DNA from: Thalassobius sp047123305
Lineage (GTDB): Bacteria > Pseudomonadota > Alphaproteobacteria > Rhodobacterales > Rhodobacteraceae
Assembly: GCF_047123305.1 (NCBI RefSeq)
Contig: NZ_CP138918.1
Span: 3,472,001-3,536,000, forward strand
DNA length: 64,000 nt
Direction: 5' to 3'
A program made the translations under genes and the position numbers. This document shows, one piece after another, positions 26,139 through 33,741 of the stretch. Position 1 is the first letter of the stretch. Every line of letters starts with the position of its first letter. Below the pieces are notes generated by a model that saw nothing but the letters and a program-made list of their open reading frames with translations, was not told the origin of the DNA and made no database searches.

Positions 26139-26525
26139 ATGAAACTTGGACACACCATCATTTACGTCGCCGATGTGCCGCAAACGGTCACATTTTACGA
26201 AACCGCCTTTGGCCTCTCCTGCCGCTTCCTGCATGACAGTCAAACCTACGCCGAGATGGAGACCGGCGCCACCGCGCTGGCCTTTGCCGCGCTCGATGCC
26301 ATTGAGTTGAACGGGCTGGCCGTCACCCCCAACAGCGCCAAATCCCTCGCCGCCGCCTGGGAAATCTGCCTTGTCACGCAGGACGTCGCTGCCGCTTACC
26401 AGACCGCGCTCAACGCCGGATGCAGCCCCGTTGTGCCGCCCACGGAAAAACCCTGGGGCCAGACGGTCGCTTACCTACGTGACCTGAACGGCTGCCTGGT
26501 CGAACTGGCCACCCCGATCGCTTAA
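26139..26525 (+). CDS. VOC-superfamily (glyoxalase/bleomycin-resistance fold) protein
   Basis: 128 residues. Two beta-alpha-beta-beta-beta modules: 'LGHTIIYVADVPQTVTFYET' in the first and 'AAYQTALNAGCSPVVPP' with 'AYLRDLNGCLVELATP' in the second. Metal ligands of glyoxalase-like enzymes would be His4 (KLGHTI), Glu in 'AEMETG' and the C-terminal Glu of 'LVELA'. The set is compatible with a metal site, but the substrate is unknown. It could be a small-molecule resistance or dioxygenase-like protein. Confidence 0.85.
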   Translation: MKLGHTIIYVADVPQTVTFYETAFGLSCRFLHDSQTYAEMETGATALAFAALDAIELNGLAVTPNSAKSLAAAWEICLVTQDVAAAYQTALNAGCSPVVPPTEKPWGQTVAYLRDLNGCLVELATPIA

Positions 26526-26528
26526 CCA

Positions 26529-26555
26529 AAAGGCGACCCCGCGGGGCCGCCCTTT
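26529..26555. terminator. hairpin between convergent VOC and methyltransferase genes
   Basis: Arms AAAGG..CG.CCCC and GGGG.CG..CCTTT with one mismatch and a bulge, 4 bases after the VOC stop. It is directly followed by the shared roseobacter tail described at 26553-26577. Confidence 0.55.
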
Positions 26556-26577
26556 CATCTTGCCAAAAATACTCCGG
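26553..26577 (-). repeat. shared terminator tail repeat, copy 1
   Basis: On the minus strand this reads GGAGTATTTTTGGCAAGATG followed by AAA. The same 20-base core (with AGAG in place of GGAG) stands on the plus strand at 31367-31386. In both places it follows a GC-rich hairpin behind a gene. It looks like a dispersed intergenic element of this lineage. Confidence 0.7.
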
Positions 26578-26600
26578 AGCGCGAGGCAGCGCCTCGCTCC
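26576..26600 (-). terminator. terminator of the one-carbon operon
   Basis: Inner stem CGAGGC/GCCTCG, outer stem GGAG/CTCC with a 2-base bulge, 12 bases beyond the methyltransferase stop on the minus strand. Read on that strand it is followed by GGAGTATTTTTGGC, a T-run that fits intrinsic termination. Confidence 0.65.
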
Positions 26601-26611
26601 TTCCCTTCACT

Positions 26612-27688
26612 TTAGGCGCGGCGACGGCGGCCGCCACCGCGGCGGCCACGGGCGCCTTCACCCGCCTCACCGGCAGGTTTGTTGAACCGGATCCATTCTG
26701 CCCCGCCTTCGTCATTGTTGGTGAGGAAGTTGGCCGCGCGGATCGCCTCCATCTCTTTGCCCGCACGCGGCTTGGTCGACCCAAGGCCAAACATCTGGCA
26801 GAACGCCTCATCCTCCATATCGGCGGGCAGGATGATGCCTGCCGCCTCGACTTCGGCCTTTTTCTCCGCCAGTTTCTTCGGCCCAACAGGCAGCGCCACA
26901 GGATTCATGATTGCCGAGGTCATGCCGGTCGCCATCGCCATCGGCAGGAAGGCGTTGTTGATGCCATGACGGTTTGGCAAGCCGAAGGAGATGTTGGAGG
27001 CGCCGCAGGTGGTGTTCACACCCAGCTCATTGCGCAGACGTTTGTTCAGCTCAAACACCTGCAAACCGGCAGACCCCATGGCCCCCACCGGCATCACCAG
27101 CGGATCGACCACGATGTCATAGGCTGGAATGCCGAAATCGGCGGCGCGTTCTACAATCTTCTTGGCCACGGCGAAGCGCACTTCGGGATCTTCAGAAATC
27201 CCCGTGTCATCGTTGGAAATCGCCACCACCGGCACGTTGTATTTCTTGACCAGCGGCAGCACCAGCTCCAGCCGCTCCTCTTCACCCGTGACCGAGTTCA
27301 GCAACGGGCGGCCTTTGGCGGCGGCAAGGCCAGCTTCCAGCGCGCCGGGCACGGAACTGTCGATGCAGAGCGGGCAATCGGTAACTTCCTGCACCTTTTC
27401 GACCAGTTGGCGCATCAGGTCCGGTTCAACAAAGTTGTTGTCGGCGTAGCGCGGGTCTTCGGCCATTTTGTTGGAAAACACTGCGCCCGAGTTGATGTCG
27501 AGGATGGTGGCGCCAGCGGCAACCTGCGCCAGGGCATCTGCCTGCACGCGGGAAAAATCGCCCGCTTCCAGTTCCGTGTTCAGGATCTTGCGGCCGGTGG
27601 GGTTGATCCGCTCACCAATCACAGTGAAGGGTTGATCGAAACCAATGATCGCGGTCTTGGTCGGGGATTCTACGATGGTGCGCGTCAT
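26612..27688 (-). CDS. pterin-binding methyltetrahydrofolate methyltransferase (stand-alone MetH-like pterin module)
   Basis: 358 residues. The DHPS-like TIM barrel is clear: 'FTVIGERINPTGRKILNTEL', 'GATILDINSGAV', 'LCIDSSVPGALEAGL', 'LLNSVTGEEERL', 'NTTCGASNISFGLPNR'. These are the folate-contact segments of MtgA/AcsE and of the second MetH domain. It would pass the methyl group of methyl-tetrahydrofolate to a corrinoid protein. In roseobacters MetH is known, as I recall, to be split into separate proteins including such a module; this gene fits. It follows the MetF-like gene by 9 bases. The C-terminal 15 residues are Arg/Gly-rich (GARGRRGGGRRRRA), an unusual tail for this family. Confidence 0.85.
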   Translation of the reverse strand: MTRTIVESPTKTAIIGFDQPFTVIGERINPTGRKILNTELEAGDFSRVQADALAQVAAGATILDINSGAVFSNKMAEDPRYADNNFVEPDLMRQLVEKVQEVTDCPLCIDSSVPGALEAGLAAAKGRPLLNSVTGEEERLELVLPLVKKYNVPVVAISNDDTGISEDPEVRFAVAKKIVERAADFGIPAYDIVVDPLVMPVGAMGSAGLQVFELNKRLRNELGVNTTCGASNISFGLPNRHGINNAFLPMAMATGMTSAIMNPVALPVGPKKLAEKKAEVEAAGIILPADMEDEAFCQMFGLGSTKPRAGKEMEAIRAANFLTNNDEGGAEWIRFNKPAGEAGEGARGRRGGGRRRRA

Positions 27689-27697
27689 GGCTCTTCC

Positions 27698-28648
27698 TTA
27701 CTGCGACACTGCGGCTTGGGCCGCGAGGTTGGCGGGCACGGCAGCAGCGCCGCCGTTGTCGATCGCCCAATTGGCGTTGGTCTTGATCCCGCCCAGCGGG
27801 AAGAAGTGCACATTGGTGATGTTGAAATCAGGGTTGGCCGCTTTGTGTGCCGCTAGTTTGGTCAACACGTCGGTCGGCTCATAGGGCAGCAACAGTTTGG
27901 TCACATCCATCGCGCGTTTTTGCAAAACCGACAGGGACGGACCTACGCCACAGGCAATGGCAAACTTGATCAGAGTCTGCAGTTTTGCAGGACCAGCGAT
28001 GCCAATGTGGATCGGCAGGGTAATGCCCTCTGCGGTCAGGCGGTTGGCCCAATCGATGATCGGATCGGCATCAAAAGCAAACTGGGTGGCCAGCGCGATG
28101 GAGGCATCGGTGCGCTCATTAAAAGCCTGTTTCCAGCGCAGCGCCTCCATCACCATTTTGTCGGACCCATCCGGGTCGATGTCTTTGTTGCCCTCAGGGT
28201 GGCCCGCCACATGCAGATGGGTGAAGCCCGCCTTGTCAAACAGGCCGGTTTCCATCAGCTGCATGGAGGAGTGGAACTCCCCCACAGGGTTCGCAACACC
28301 CCCCGCCAGCAGCAGCGCCTGTTTGACACCGGCCTCGGACTGATAGCGGTTGATCCAGTCTTCCAGCGTGGCGGCATCTTTGATGATCCGCGCCGGGAAA
28401 TGCGGCATGACGTTGTAGCCGTCATCGCTGAGGCGTGCGGCGGTTTCCACCATGTCCTCAATCGGGGTTCCATCGATATGGGCGATGTAAACCCGGGTGC
28501 CTTCGGGCAGCAGATCGCGGAAATTGTCGATCTTGGCGGCGGTGCGCGGCATCACCTCAATCGAATAGCCTTGCAGGAAGGCCTCCATCTGAGGGTTGAC
28601 CGGTGTTGTCGGGCGCTCCTCCCGTTTGCGGAAATTCAGCAATGCCAT
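27698..28648 (-). CDS. methylenetetrahydrofolate reductase-like protein (MetF family)
   Basis: 316 residues from the ATG at 28648 (MALLNFRKREERPT); a longer frame to 28705 would overlap the upstream gene. Recognisable MTHFR segments: 'YSIEVMPRTAAKID', 'QALLLAGGVANPVGEFHSS', 'LHVAGHPEGNKDID', 'ALATQFAFDADPI', 'IHIGIAGPA'. It should reduce methylene-tetrahydrofolate to the methyl form with FAD, the donor for the neighbouring pterin methyltransferase. The order MetF-like then methyltransferase matches pathway flow. It is divergent enough from E. coli MetF that the electron donor should not be assumed. Confidence 0.85.
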   Translation of the reverse strand: MALLNFRKREERPTTPVNPQMEAFLQGYSIEVMPRTAAKIDNFRDLLPEGTRVYIAHIDGTPIEDMVETAARLSDDGYNVMPHFPARIIKDAATLEDWINRYQSEAGVKQALLLAGGVANPVGEFHSSMQLMETGLFDKAGFTHLHVAGHPEGNKDIDPDGSDKMVMEALRWKQAFNERTDASIALATQFAFDADPIIDWANRLTAEGITLPIHIGIAGPAKLQTLIKFAIACGVGPSLSVLQKRAMDVTKLLLPYEPTDVLTKLAAHKAANPDFNITNVHFFPLGGIKTNANWAIDNGGAAAVPANLAAQAAVSQ

Positions 28649-28689
28649 CACGGCCTCCCTAATCTGTGTGATATATGGGCTGCGCGGGC

Positions 28690-28992
28690 TCACCCGCGAT
28701 CCCACCCCTCATTTGCGATCAGCGCTTTCAGACGTTCCTGATCGTATTCCTGTTCCAGCCGCGCCGCTTCCGCCGCGACAATGTCAGCCGGATCACCGGC
28801 CATTTCATAAGGATCCGCCTTGCGCCATTCGGCCAGATAGGCGTCCGTATCTGAGGCACCGATTTTCATCGCGGCACGGTCGATCGCCTGTTCAAAACGT
28901 TCGGCCAAAGGCTGTTTGGAGCCACGACGCCCCTTGCCCACAATGACCTGCGCCGGAATATCGCGCCAATATACGATGGTGACGTCAGGCAT
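28690..28992 (-). CDS. 'virulence factor' family protein (PF13769-like)
   Basis: 100 residues from the ATG at 28992 (MPDVTIVYWRDIPAQVIVG); a longer frame to 29079 adds 29 unrelated residues. The start, with 'WRDIPAQVIVGKGRRGSK', and the middle 'RFEQAIDRAAMKIGASDTDA' are typical of this small family, which despite its name is usually found beside MetF-like and corrinoid-methyltransferase genes in alphaproteobacteria. It is the first gene of this operon, 41 bases upstream of the MetF-like gene. A role in the methyl-transfer system is likely; the molecular activity is unknown. Confidence 0.8.
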   Translation of the reverse strand: MPDVTIVYWRDIPAQVIVGKGRRGSKQPLAERFEQAIDRAAMKIGASDTDAYLAEWRKADPYEMAGDPADIVAAEAARLEQEYDQERLKALIANEGWDRG

Positions 28993-29192
28993 CTTTCTGC
29001 GGTCCTTTCGGTGATTCCTCTGTCTCTCCCTTCCTTGCTTAAACCGCGCCATTTGCGACACGACGCCAAATTTCGACATTCAAAGGCGGCTCTGCGACCT
29101 CTGATGAAATTAGCCATGCTGCTTCGCGACGGCTTGCGCCGGAACGGCATTGGCTCTACCTTGGGGGTAACTCGAAATGGAGGGCGTGACTG

Positions 29193-30305
29193 ATGGCGCC
29201 CAAGCGTCCCAAAGGTGCGGGCGCATTCCCGAAACCGGTTGAGAGCCCCGCGCCCAAACCGCCAGATCCGGCTGAGCTTTATGCCGCCTTGGATTTGGGG
29301 ACAAATAGCTGTCGCATGTTGATTGCCCAGCCAAAGGGCAGTCAGTTTCATGTGGTGGACAGTTTTTCCAAGTCGGTGCAACTGGGCGCCGGTCTGGAAA
29401 GCACCGGACGGCTGAGCCGTGCCTCCATGGGGCGCACGGTCCAGGCGCTCAGGATCTGTCAGCAGAAGTTGAAGCGCCACAAGGTGCGCCGGATGCGTCT
29501 GGTTGCCACCGAGGCCTGCCGTCGTGCTAAAAACTCGCGCGAATTTATCCGGCAGGTGCGGCGCGAAACTGGCCTGCAGCTGGAAATCATCCAGCCCGAG
29601 GAAGAAGCCCGCCTTGCCGTGATCTCCTGCGCGCCGCTGGTGTCGACCAAGACCGACCAGTTGCTGGTAGTGGATATTGGGGGCGGCTCAACCGAACTGG
29701 TCTGGATTGACCTGACTTCGGTGCCGAAACGCGACCGTCCGCGGGCGATCATGCGGCTGCACTCGGGTTTTCACAACACCGACAACCCCTTCCCCGCCGC
29801 CAAGGTGGTGGATTGGATTTCGGTGCCCCTCGGTGTGGCAACCCTGCGCGATCAATTCAGCGATGTGGACGATGACTCCGCCCGTTTTGCGCTGATGAGC
29901 TGGTTTTTTGAAGAAAACCTGTCAGAGTTTTCGCCCTACGCCGATGAACAGACCCGCGAAGGGTTCCAGATTGTCGGCACCTCCGGCACCGTAACCACCG
30001 TTGCGGCCAGCCATCTGGGGCTGAAACGCTACGATCGCACCAAGGTGGACGGGCTGCGCATGACCTCGGATCAGATCGACAAGGTAATCCGCAATTACCT
30101 GTCGCTTGGCCCTCAGGGGCGTCGCCGCGATCCCCGCATCGGGCAAGACCGGCAGGCGCTGATCATGTCCGGCTCCGCCATCCTGCAGGCGCTGCTACGC
30201 TGCTGGCCAACGGATCGCCTGTCGGTCGCCGACCGCGGCCTGCGCGAGGGTCTGCTCTATGCACAGATGAGCGCCGATGGGGTGCTGGAAGACGGGCCGT
30301 TTTAG
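29193..30305 (+). CDS. Ppx/GppA-family exopolyphosphatase or pppGpp phosphohydrolase
   Basis: 370 residues, with a good ribosome-binding site (GGAGG, 9 bases upstream). The ASKHA fold shows 'AALDLGTNSCRMLIA' (phosphate 1), 'VATEACRRAKN', 'LLVVDIGGGSTELVWI' (phosphate 2) and 'VGTSGTVTTVAA'. It is the short form (domains I and II, without the C-terminal HD part of E. coli Ppx). The N-terminal 25 residues are Pro-rich and extra. It hydrolyses polyphosphate ends or the 5' phosphate of pppGpp; which one cannot be told. RlmE follows 157 bases downstream. Confidence 0.92.
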   Translation: MAPKRPKGAGAFPKPVESPAPKPPDPAELYAALDLGTNSCRMLIAQPKGSQFHVVDSFSKSVQLGAGLESTGRLSRASMGRTVQALRICQQKLKRHKVRRMRLVATEACRRAKNSREFIRQVRRETGLQLEIIQPEEEARLAVISCAPLVSTKTDQLLVVDIGGGSTELVWIDLTSVPKRDRPRAIMRLHSGFHNTDNPFPAAKVVDWISVPLGVATLRDQFSDVDDDSARFALMSWFFEENLSEFSPYADEQTREGFQIVGTSGTVTTVAASHLGLKRYDRTKVDGLRMTSDQIDKVIRNYLSLGPQGRRRDPRIGQDRQALIMSGSAILQALLRCWPTDRLSVADRGLREGLLYAQMSADGVLEDGPF

Positions 30306-30462
30306 CACCTGGATTGGCATCGACGCGCCAAACCGGTTGAAAACGGTCGATTCAGGCGCATTTTGCACCTGAAAGGAGCCAACTGGGCTTGGCTTTTGCA
30401 CCACATTGCGCCAAACCCGCGCAGATCAATGACAGCAGCCCAATGGGCACATAGGGAAGACG

Positions 30463-31257
30463 ATGGCCAAGAAACCCGGCAAGAAAAAATACGGCGTTGG
30501 CAAACCCGGTGCGAACAAGAACACGTCGGGTCGTGGTCAGCGCGACCTGACGGTCAAGGTGAAATCAGCCCGCGGCCGCAAACTGTCCTCGACGCTCTGG
30601 CTGCAACGTCAGCTGAACGACCCCTATGTGAAACGGGCGCAGACCGACGGGTATCGTGGTCGCGCCGCCTATAAGATCCTGGAGCTGGACGACAAATACC
30701 GTTTCCTCGTGCCCGGCGCACGCGTGGTGGATCTGGGCTGCGCCCCTGGGGGCTGGTGTCAGGTGGCCGTACCGCGCATCAATGCGCTGGGTGAGAAAAA
30801 GGGCAAAGCCGTTGGGCGCATTATCGGCGTCGACCTGCAAGAGGTGGAGCCGATTTCCGGCGCCGAGGTCTATCAGTTGGACTTTATGGAAGATGACGCC
30901 GACCTGAAGGTCAAAGACTGGCTGGGTGGTCAGGCGGATGTGGTGATGTCGGATATGGCCGCAGCCTCTTCAGGGCATAAACAGACCGACCACCTGCGCA
31001 TCATTGCCCTGTGCGAAGCAGCCGCCTATTTGGCGTTCGACGTGCTGGACGAAGGCGGCACCTTTGTTGCCAAAGTGCTGGCCGGTGGCGCCGAGGGCGA
31101 GTTGCAGAAGCTGCTGAAAACCAAGTTCCAGAAAGTGATGAACGTCAAACCACCAGCCTCACGGGCAGACAGCTCGGAGAAGTTTGTGGTGGCAACAGGG
31201 TTCTATGGCAACAAAGGTCCGGATCACGACGACGACCCTGACAATCCGCTGGGGTGA
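30463..31257 (+). CDS. rlmE: 23S rRNA 2'-O-ribose methyltransferase RlmE (FtsJ family)
   Basis: 264 residues. It methylates the 2'-OH of U2552 in the A-loop of 23S rRNA. The family core starts with 'RKLSSTLWLQRQLNDPYVKR'. Motif X Lys is in 'YRGRAAYKILELDDKY', the SAM motif is 'VVDLGCAPGGWCQVA', the catalytic Asp in 'DVVMSDMAAASSGH' and the catalytic Lys in 'GGTFVAKVLAG'. The K-D-K-E set is completed by Glu in 'SRADSSEKFVVA'. The ~45-residue basic N-terminal extension (KPGKKKYGVGKPG) is common in alphaproteobacteria. A terminator region follows. Confidence 0.95.
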   Translation: MAKKPGKKKYGVGKPGANKNTSGRGQRDLTVKVKSARGRKLSSTLWLQRQLNDPYVKRAQTDGYRGRAAYKILELDDKYRFLVPGARVVDLGCAPGGWCQVAVPRINALGEKKGKAVGRIIGVDLQEVEPISGAEVYQLDFMEDDADLKVKDWLGGQADVVMSDMAAASSGHKQTDHLRIIALCEAAAYLAFDVLDEGGTFVAKVLAGGAEGELQKLLKTKFQKVMNVKPPASRADSSEKFVVATGFYGNKGPDHDDDPDNPLG

Positions 31258-31278
31258 TGTGAAGCGGTGGTTCTGGGT

Positions 31279-31391
31279 GGGGCTTCGCCGCAGACCAAGG
31301 TTTTTGGGGGCTTCGCCGCAGACTAAGATTTTGGGGGCTTTGCCCCCGGGCCTACGGCCCTCCCCCAGAGTATTTTTGGCAAGATGAAAGG
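31279..31391 (+). terminator. repeat-rich terminator region behind rlmE with roseobacter tail
   Basis: Two direct copies of GGGGCTTCGCCGCAGAC (31279 and 31307, 28 bases apart) are followed by hairpins GGGGGC-TTT-GCCCCC (31333-31347) and GGGCC-TAC-GGCCC (31348-31360). The tail AGAGTATTTTTGGCAAGATG (31367-31386) follows. The tail supplies the T-run. The same tail lies in opposite orientation at 26553-26575. A further hairpin, AAAGGCGGCC/GGTCGCCTTT, lies at 31387-31413. Confidence 0.7.
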
Positions 31392-31429
31392 CGGCCGCGA
31401 TGGTCGCCTTTTGCATTGCGGAGGGGGGG

Positions 31430-31624
31430 TCAGAGCGCCGTTTTCTGCCAGCCGGGCGCCGGCAGGATCGAGGCGCTGGCGGCGCGGATCAAACTTTCGG
31501 CGGTCATATCCGCAATCGGCGCGTCGCTGTGGCGGCGGCGGCGGTCCTGCAGGTTTTGCTGACGGATCAGTTCAAACAGGCGCATGTGGCGCGGTTGGAA
31601 ACTTGTAGGGGCAAACTGGAACAT
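31430..31624 (-). CDS. small hypothetical protein
   Basis: 64 residues, not recognised. ATG at 31624 with GAGGACG about 5 bases upstream. The sequence is basic and helical in the middle (MRLFELIRQQNLQDRRRRHS) and has no membrane segment or signal. It is isolated between the rlmE terminator and the exonuclease gene. The ribosome-binding site, helical character and unique location make it a plausible gene, not a certain one. Confidence 0.5.
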   Translation of the reverse strand: MFQFAPTSFQPRHMRLFELIRQQNLQDRRRRHSDAPIADMTAESLIRAASASILPAPGWQKTAL

Positions 31625-31738
31625 GGGTCGTCCTCGTCACTATCTGACAGTCATTAGAACGACCAAATGTGGCGCCATTTCAGCGCGGATGGGTCATTTG
31701 CGGGGAGTTTTTATCAATCTCCCCGCAAAACCCGTGAT

Positions 31739-33154
31739 TTAGTTGAGGTCTTTCAGGATCCGGCCGTGTTTGCGCGTGTGGGTCAGCAGATCGCCGAAGG
31801 TGGCAATGCCGAGCGCCTCAAGCATCGGGATCAGGCGCACCAAGATTTCCGCCGTGGCGCGTGCATCCCCAATTGCGGTGTGCCGCAAGGCCGTCGGCAC
31901 CACCACGCCCAACCGTTCACAAAGCGCATCCACCGTGTGGGTTTCGCTGGCCCCAAACACCACCGCCGAGGCCAGAACCGTATCCAGCACCGGATTGGGC
32001 CAGTCGATATTGGCGCGTTTGCCGTAGCGGTGCATGAAGGCCATGTCGAAGGGCGCGTTATGGGCCACCAGAACGGTAGAACGGGCAAACTCGTGGAACT
32101 CGCGGGTTGCATCCTCGATAGAGGGGGCATTGGCTACCATCTTGTCGGTGATGCCATGCACATTGGTCGAGGTGGCGGGGATCGGGATCAGCGGGTTGAC
32201 CAGGCTCTCCATCTCCTCACCTTCGACAATCTTGTTGCGCACCACCCGGACCGCGCCGATCTGCACCACTTCGTCTTTGTGCGGCAACAGGCCGGTGGTT
32301 TCGGTGTCAAAGACGCAATAGGTCAGCTCGGACAGTTTCAGGTCATCGACCGAGGTGCCGTCCATCTGTTCCAGCAGCTCAAAATCGTAGATCAGCGGGC
32401 GTGAGGCATCCGGCGCAATCACCACTTCGGAGCTTTCGATGATGAGCATATAGCCGGTGCCGCTATCGAGCGGTTTCATCCGGATTTCAAAGTTCTGCCG
32501 TTTCGCTGATCCAAGCGCGCGGAAGGTGACCTCTTGGCCGGTTTGCATCAGGGTTTCCCAAGCGGCCTCCACCGCTTTGCGGTCAAAGTAGTCAAAAATA
32601 TCCGAGTTCAGCCGAGGCGCCTGAATTTGCGCCAGAACCGCGGCCGCCTGACCGTCATAGAGCACAATCTGGTGGTTGGAATTCACCAGGATCATCGCCA
32701 GTGGAATTTCAGTGAGCAGCTTGGTCAGACGCTCTTTTTCCAGTTCCAGCTTCTGGGTTTTATTGGCAATGGCCCCGGCAGTGTTCATCGAGGCTTCGAT
32801 CAACTGGCGGGTCACCGCCTCTGCGGCTGGGCCCAGATCGCCAAGGTATTTGGCGGTTTCCATGTCCATATGGTGGTTCACACCAGCATGGGCCCCGGCC
32901 CGCATCCGCGCCGCCACCCGTTCCACCGGTTTGGCGACGTTTTCGTCAAACAGCATCCAGATGCCCATGACCATGCCCATGAGGCCAAAGCCGCCAATAA
33001 TGGCCGCCTGCGAGAAGGCACTGACGAGATCGCCGTCCTGCGCCGCCTCAAATCCAAAATAAAGCGCCGCGCCGAAGATCGTGATCCCGCCCAGCCCGAT
33101 CAGGGCAAAGAACAGGAAGATCCGCAAGCGCAGGCTGAGGTTGGTCAACATCAC
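31739..33154 (-). CDS. membrane-anchored DnaQ-type 3'-5' exonuclease with a PAS-like sensor region
   Basis: 471 residues. Two membrane segments (~8-32 'FLFFALIGLGGITIFGAALY' and ~44-66 'AAIIGGFGLMGMVMGIWMLF') precede a linker/HAMP-like stretch and a PAS-like region (~145-255, 'LVNSNHQIVLYDGQAAAVL'). The C-terminal ~180 residues are a DEDDh exonuclease: ExoI 'YCVFDTETTGLLP', ExoII 'VLVAHNAPFDMAF', ExoIII 'LRHTAIGDARATAEIL'. All four acids and the His are present. A membrane-tethered epsilon-like nuclease is unusual; proofreading is not its likely role. Its start overlaps the stop of the 174-residue membrane protein (ATGA). Confidence 0.9.
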   Translation of the reverse strand: MMLTNLSLRLRIFLFFALIGLGGITIFGAALYFGFEAAQDGDLVSAFSQAAIIGGFGLMGMVMGIWMLFDENVAKPVERVAARMRAGAHAGVNHHMDMETAKYLGDLGPAAEAVTRQLIEASMNTAGAIANKTQKLELEKERLTKLLTEIPLAMILVNSNHQIVLYDGQAAAVLAQIQAPRLNSDIFDYFDRKAVEAAWETLMQTGQEVTFRALGSAKRQNFEIRMKPLDSGTGYMLIIESSEVVIAPDASRPLIYDFELLEQMDGTSVDDLKLSELTYCVFDTETTGLLPHKDEVVQIGAVRVVRNKIVEGEEMESLVNPLIPIPATSTNVHGITDKMVANAPSIEDATREFHEFARSTVLVAHNAPFDMAFMHRYGKRANIDWPNPVLDTVLASAVVFGASETHTVDALCERLGVVVPTALRHTAIGDARATAEILVRLIPMLEALGIATFGDLLTHTRKHGRILKDLN

Positions 33155-33675
33155 GCTGTCCCCTCACATATAATTTGATAAAGACCTTCCTCTTGCGCCA
33201 GAGGGGTCCATTTTGCATCTGTCACTTCGCCGTTCTCCCCGAAGGTTACGCCGCCGCCCAGTTGAGCCTGTCTATTGTTGGCGCAGTCAATCAGAACGGG
33301 CAAGAGTTGCACCGCGCTCCAGCGTCCAAAAAACGCTACATCCACCATATATTGTCCCTCAAATGCATCATTTTCTCGAATGGATAGGGTGTCCACAGCC
33401 ATAAAACGGCTGACATACGGAAAAGCATAGGTCCACGGACGATAAATTGCGCGATTGTCTACAGTTTTTGCCACTTTGAACCCATCGGGCAACTGTGCAG
33501 AGGTGCGGTCATACCAGCCATATTCGCTGCTGATGGTGGCGGTCAGCATGGCCAGGCCCGCCACAACCGGCACCAGCCAACGCGGCAAGCGGCCCCGCAA
33601 CACCTTGTTGAGCAGCATGACGCCCCCCGCCGCTGCAATCCCCGCCACAAAGGTTGCGATCAGTTCCAGAAACAT
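33151..33675 (-). CDS. hypothetical inner-membrane protein
   Basis: 174 residues. Two hydrophobic segments at the N-terminus (LELIATFVAGIAAAGGVMLL and LVPVVAGLAMLTATIS) are followed by a ~120-residue soluble part with 'SSEYGWYDRTSAQLPDGFKV' and two Cys (LIDCANN, QIICEG). The family is not recognised. Its stop overlaps the start of the exonuclease gene by 4 bases, so the two are translationally coupled and may act together at the membrane. Confidence 0.8.
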   Translation of the reverse strand: MFLELIATFVAGIAAAGGVMLLNKVLRGRLPRWLVPVVAGLAMLTATISSEYGWYDRTSAQLPDGFKVAKTVDNRAIYRPWTYAFPYVSRFMAVDTLSIRENDAFEGQYMVDVAFFGRWSAVQLLPVLIDCANNRQAQLGGGVTFGENGEVTDAKWTPLAQEEGLYQIICEGTA

Positions 33676-33741
33676 ATGTCGTCCTCCCTGCCCGCGCGGG
33701 TCTGCGCAGGCTGTCTTTGTTCTCTACCAGACCGCGTAGGT

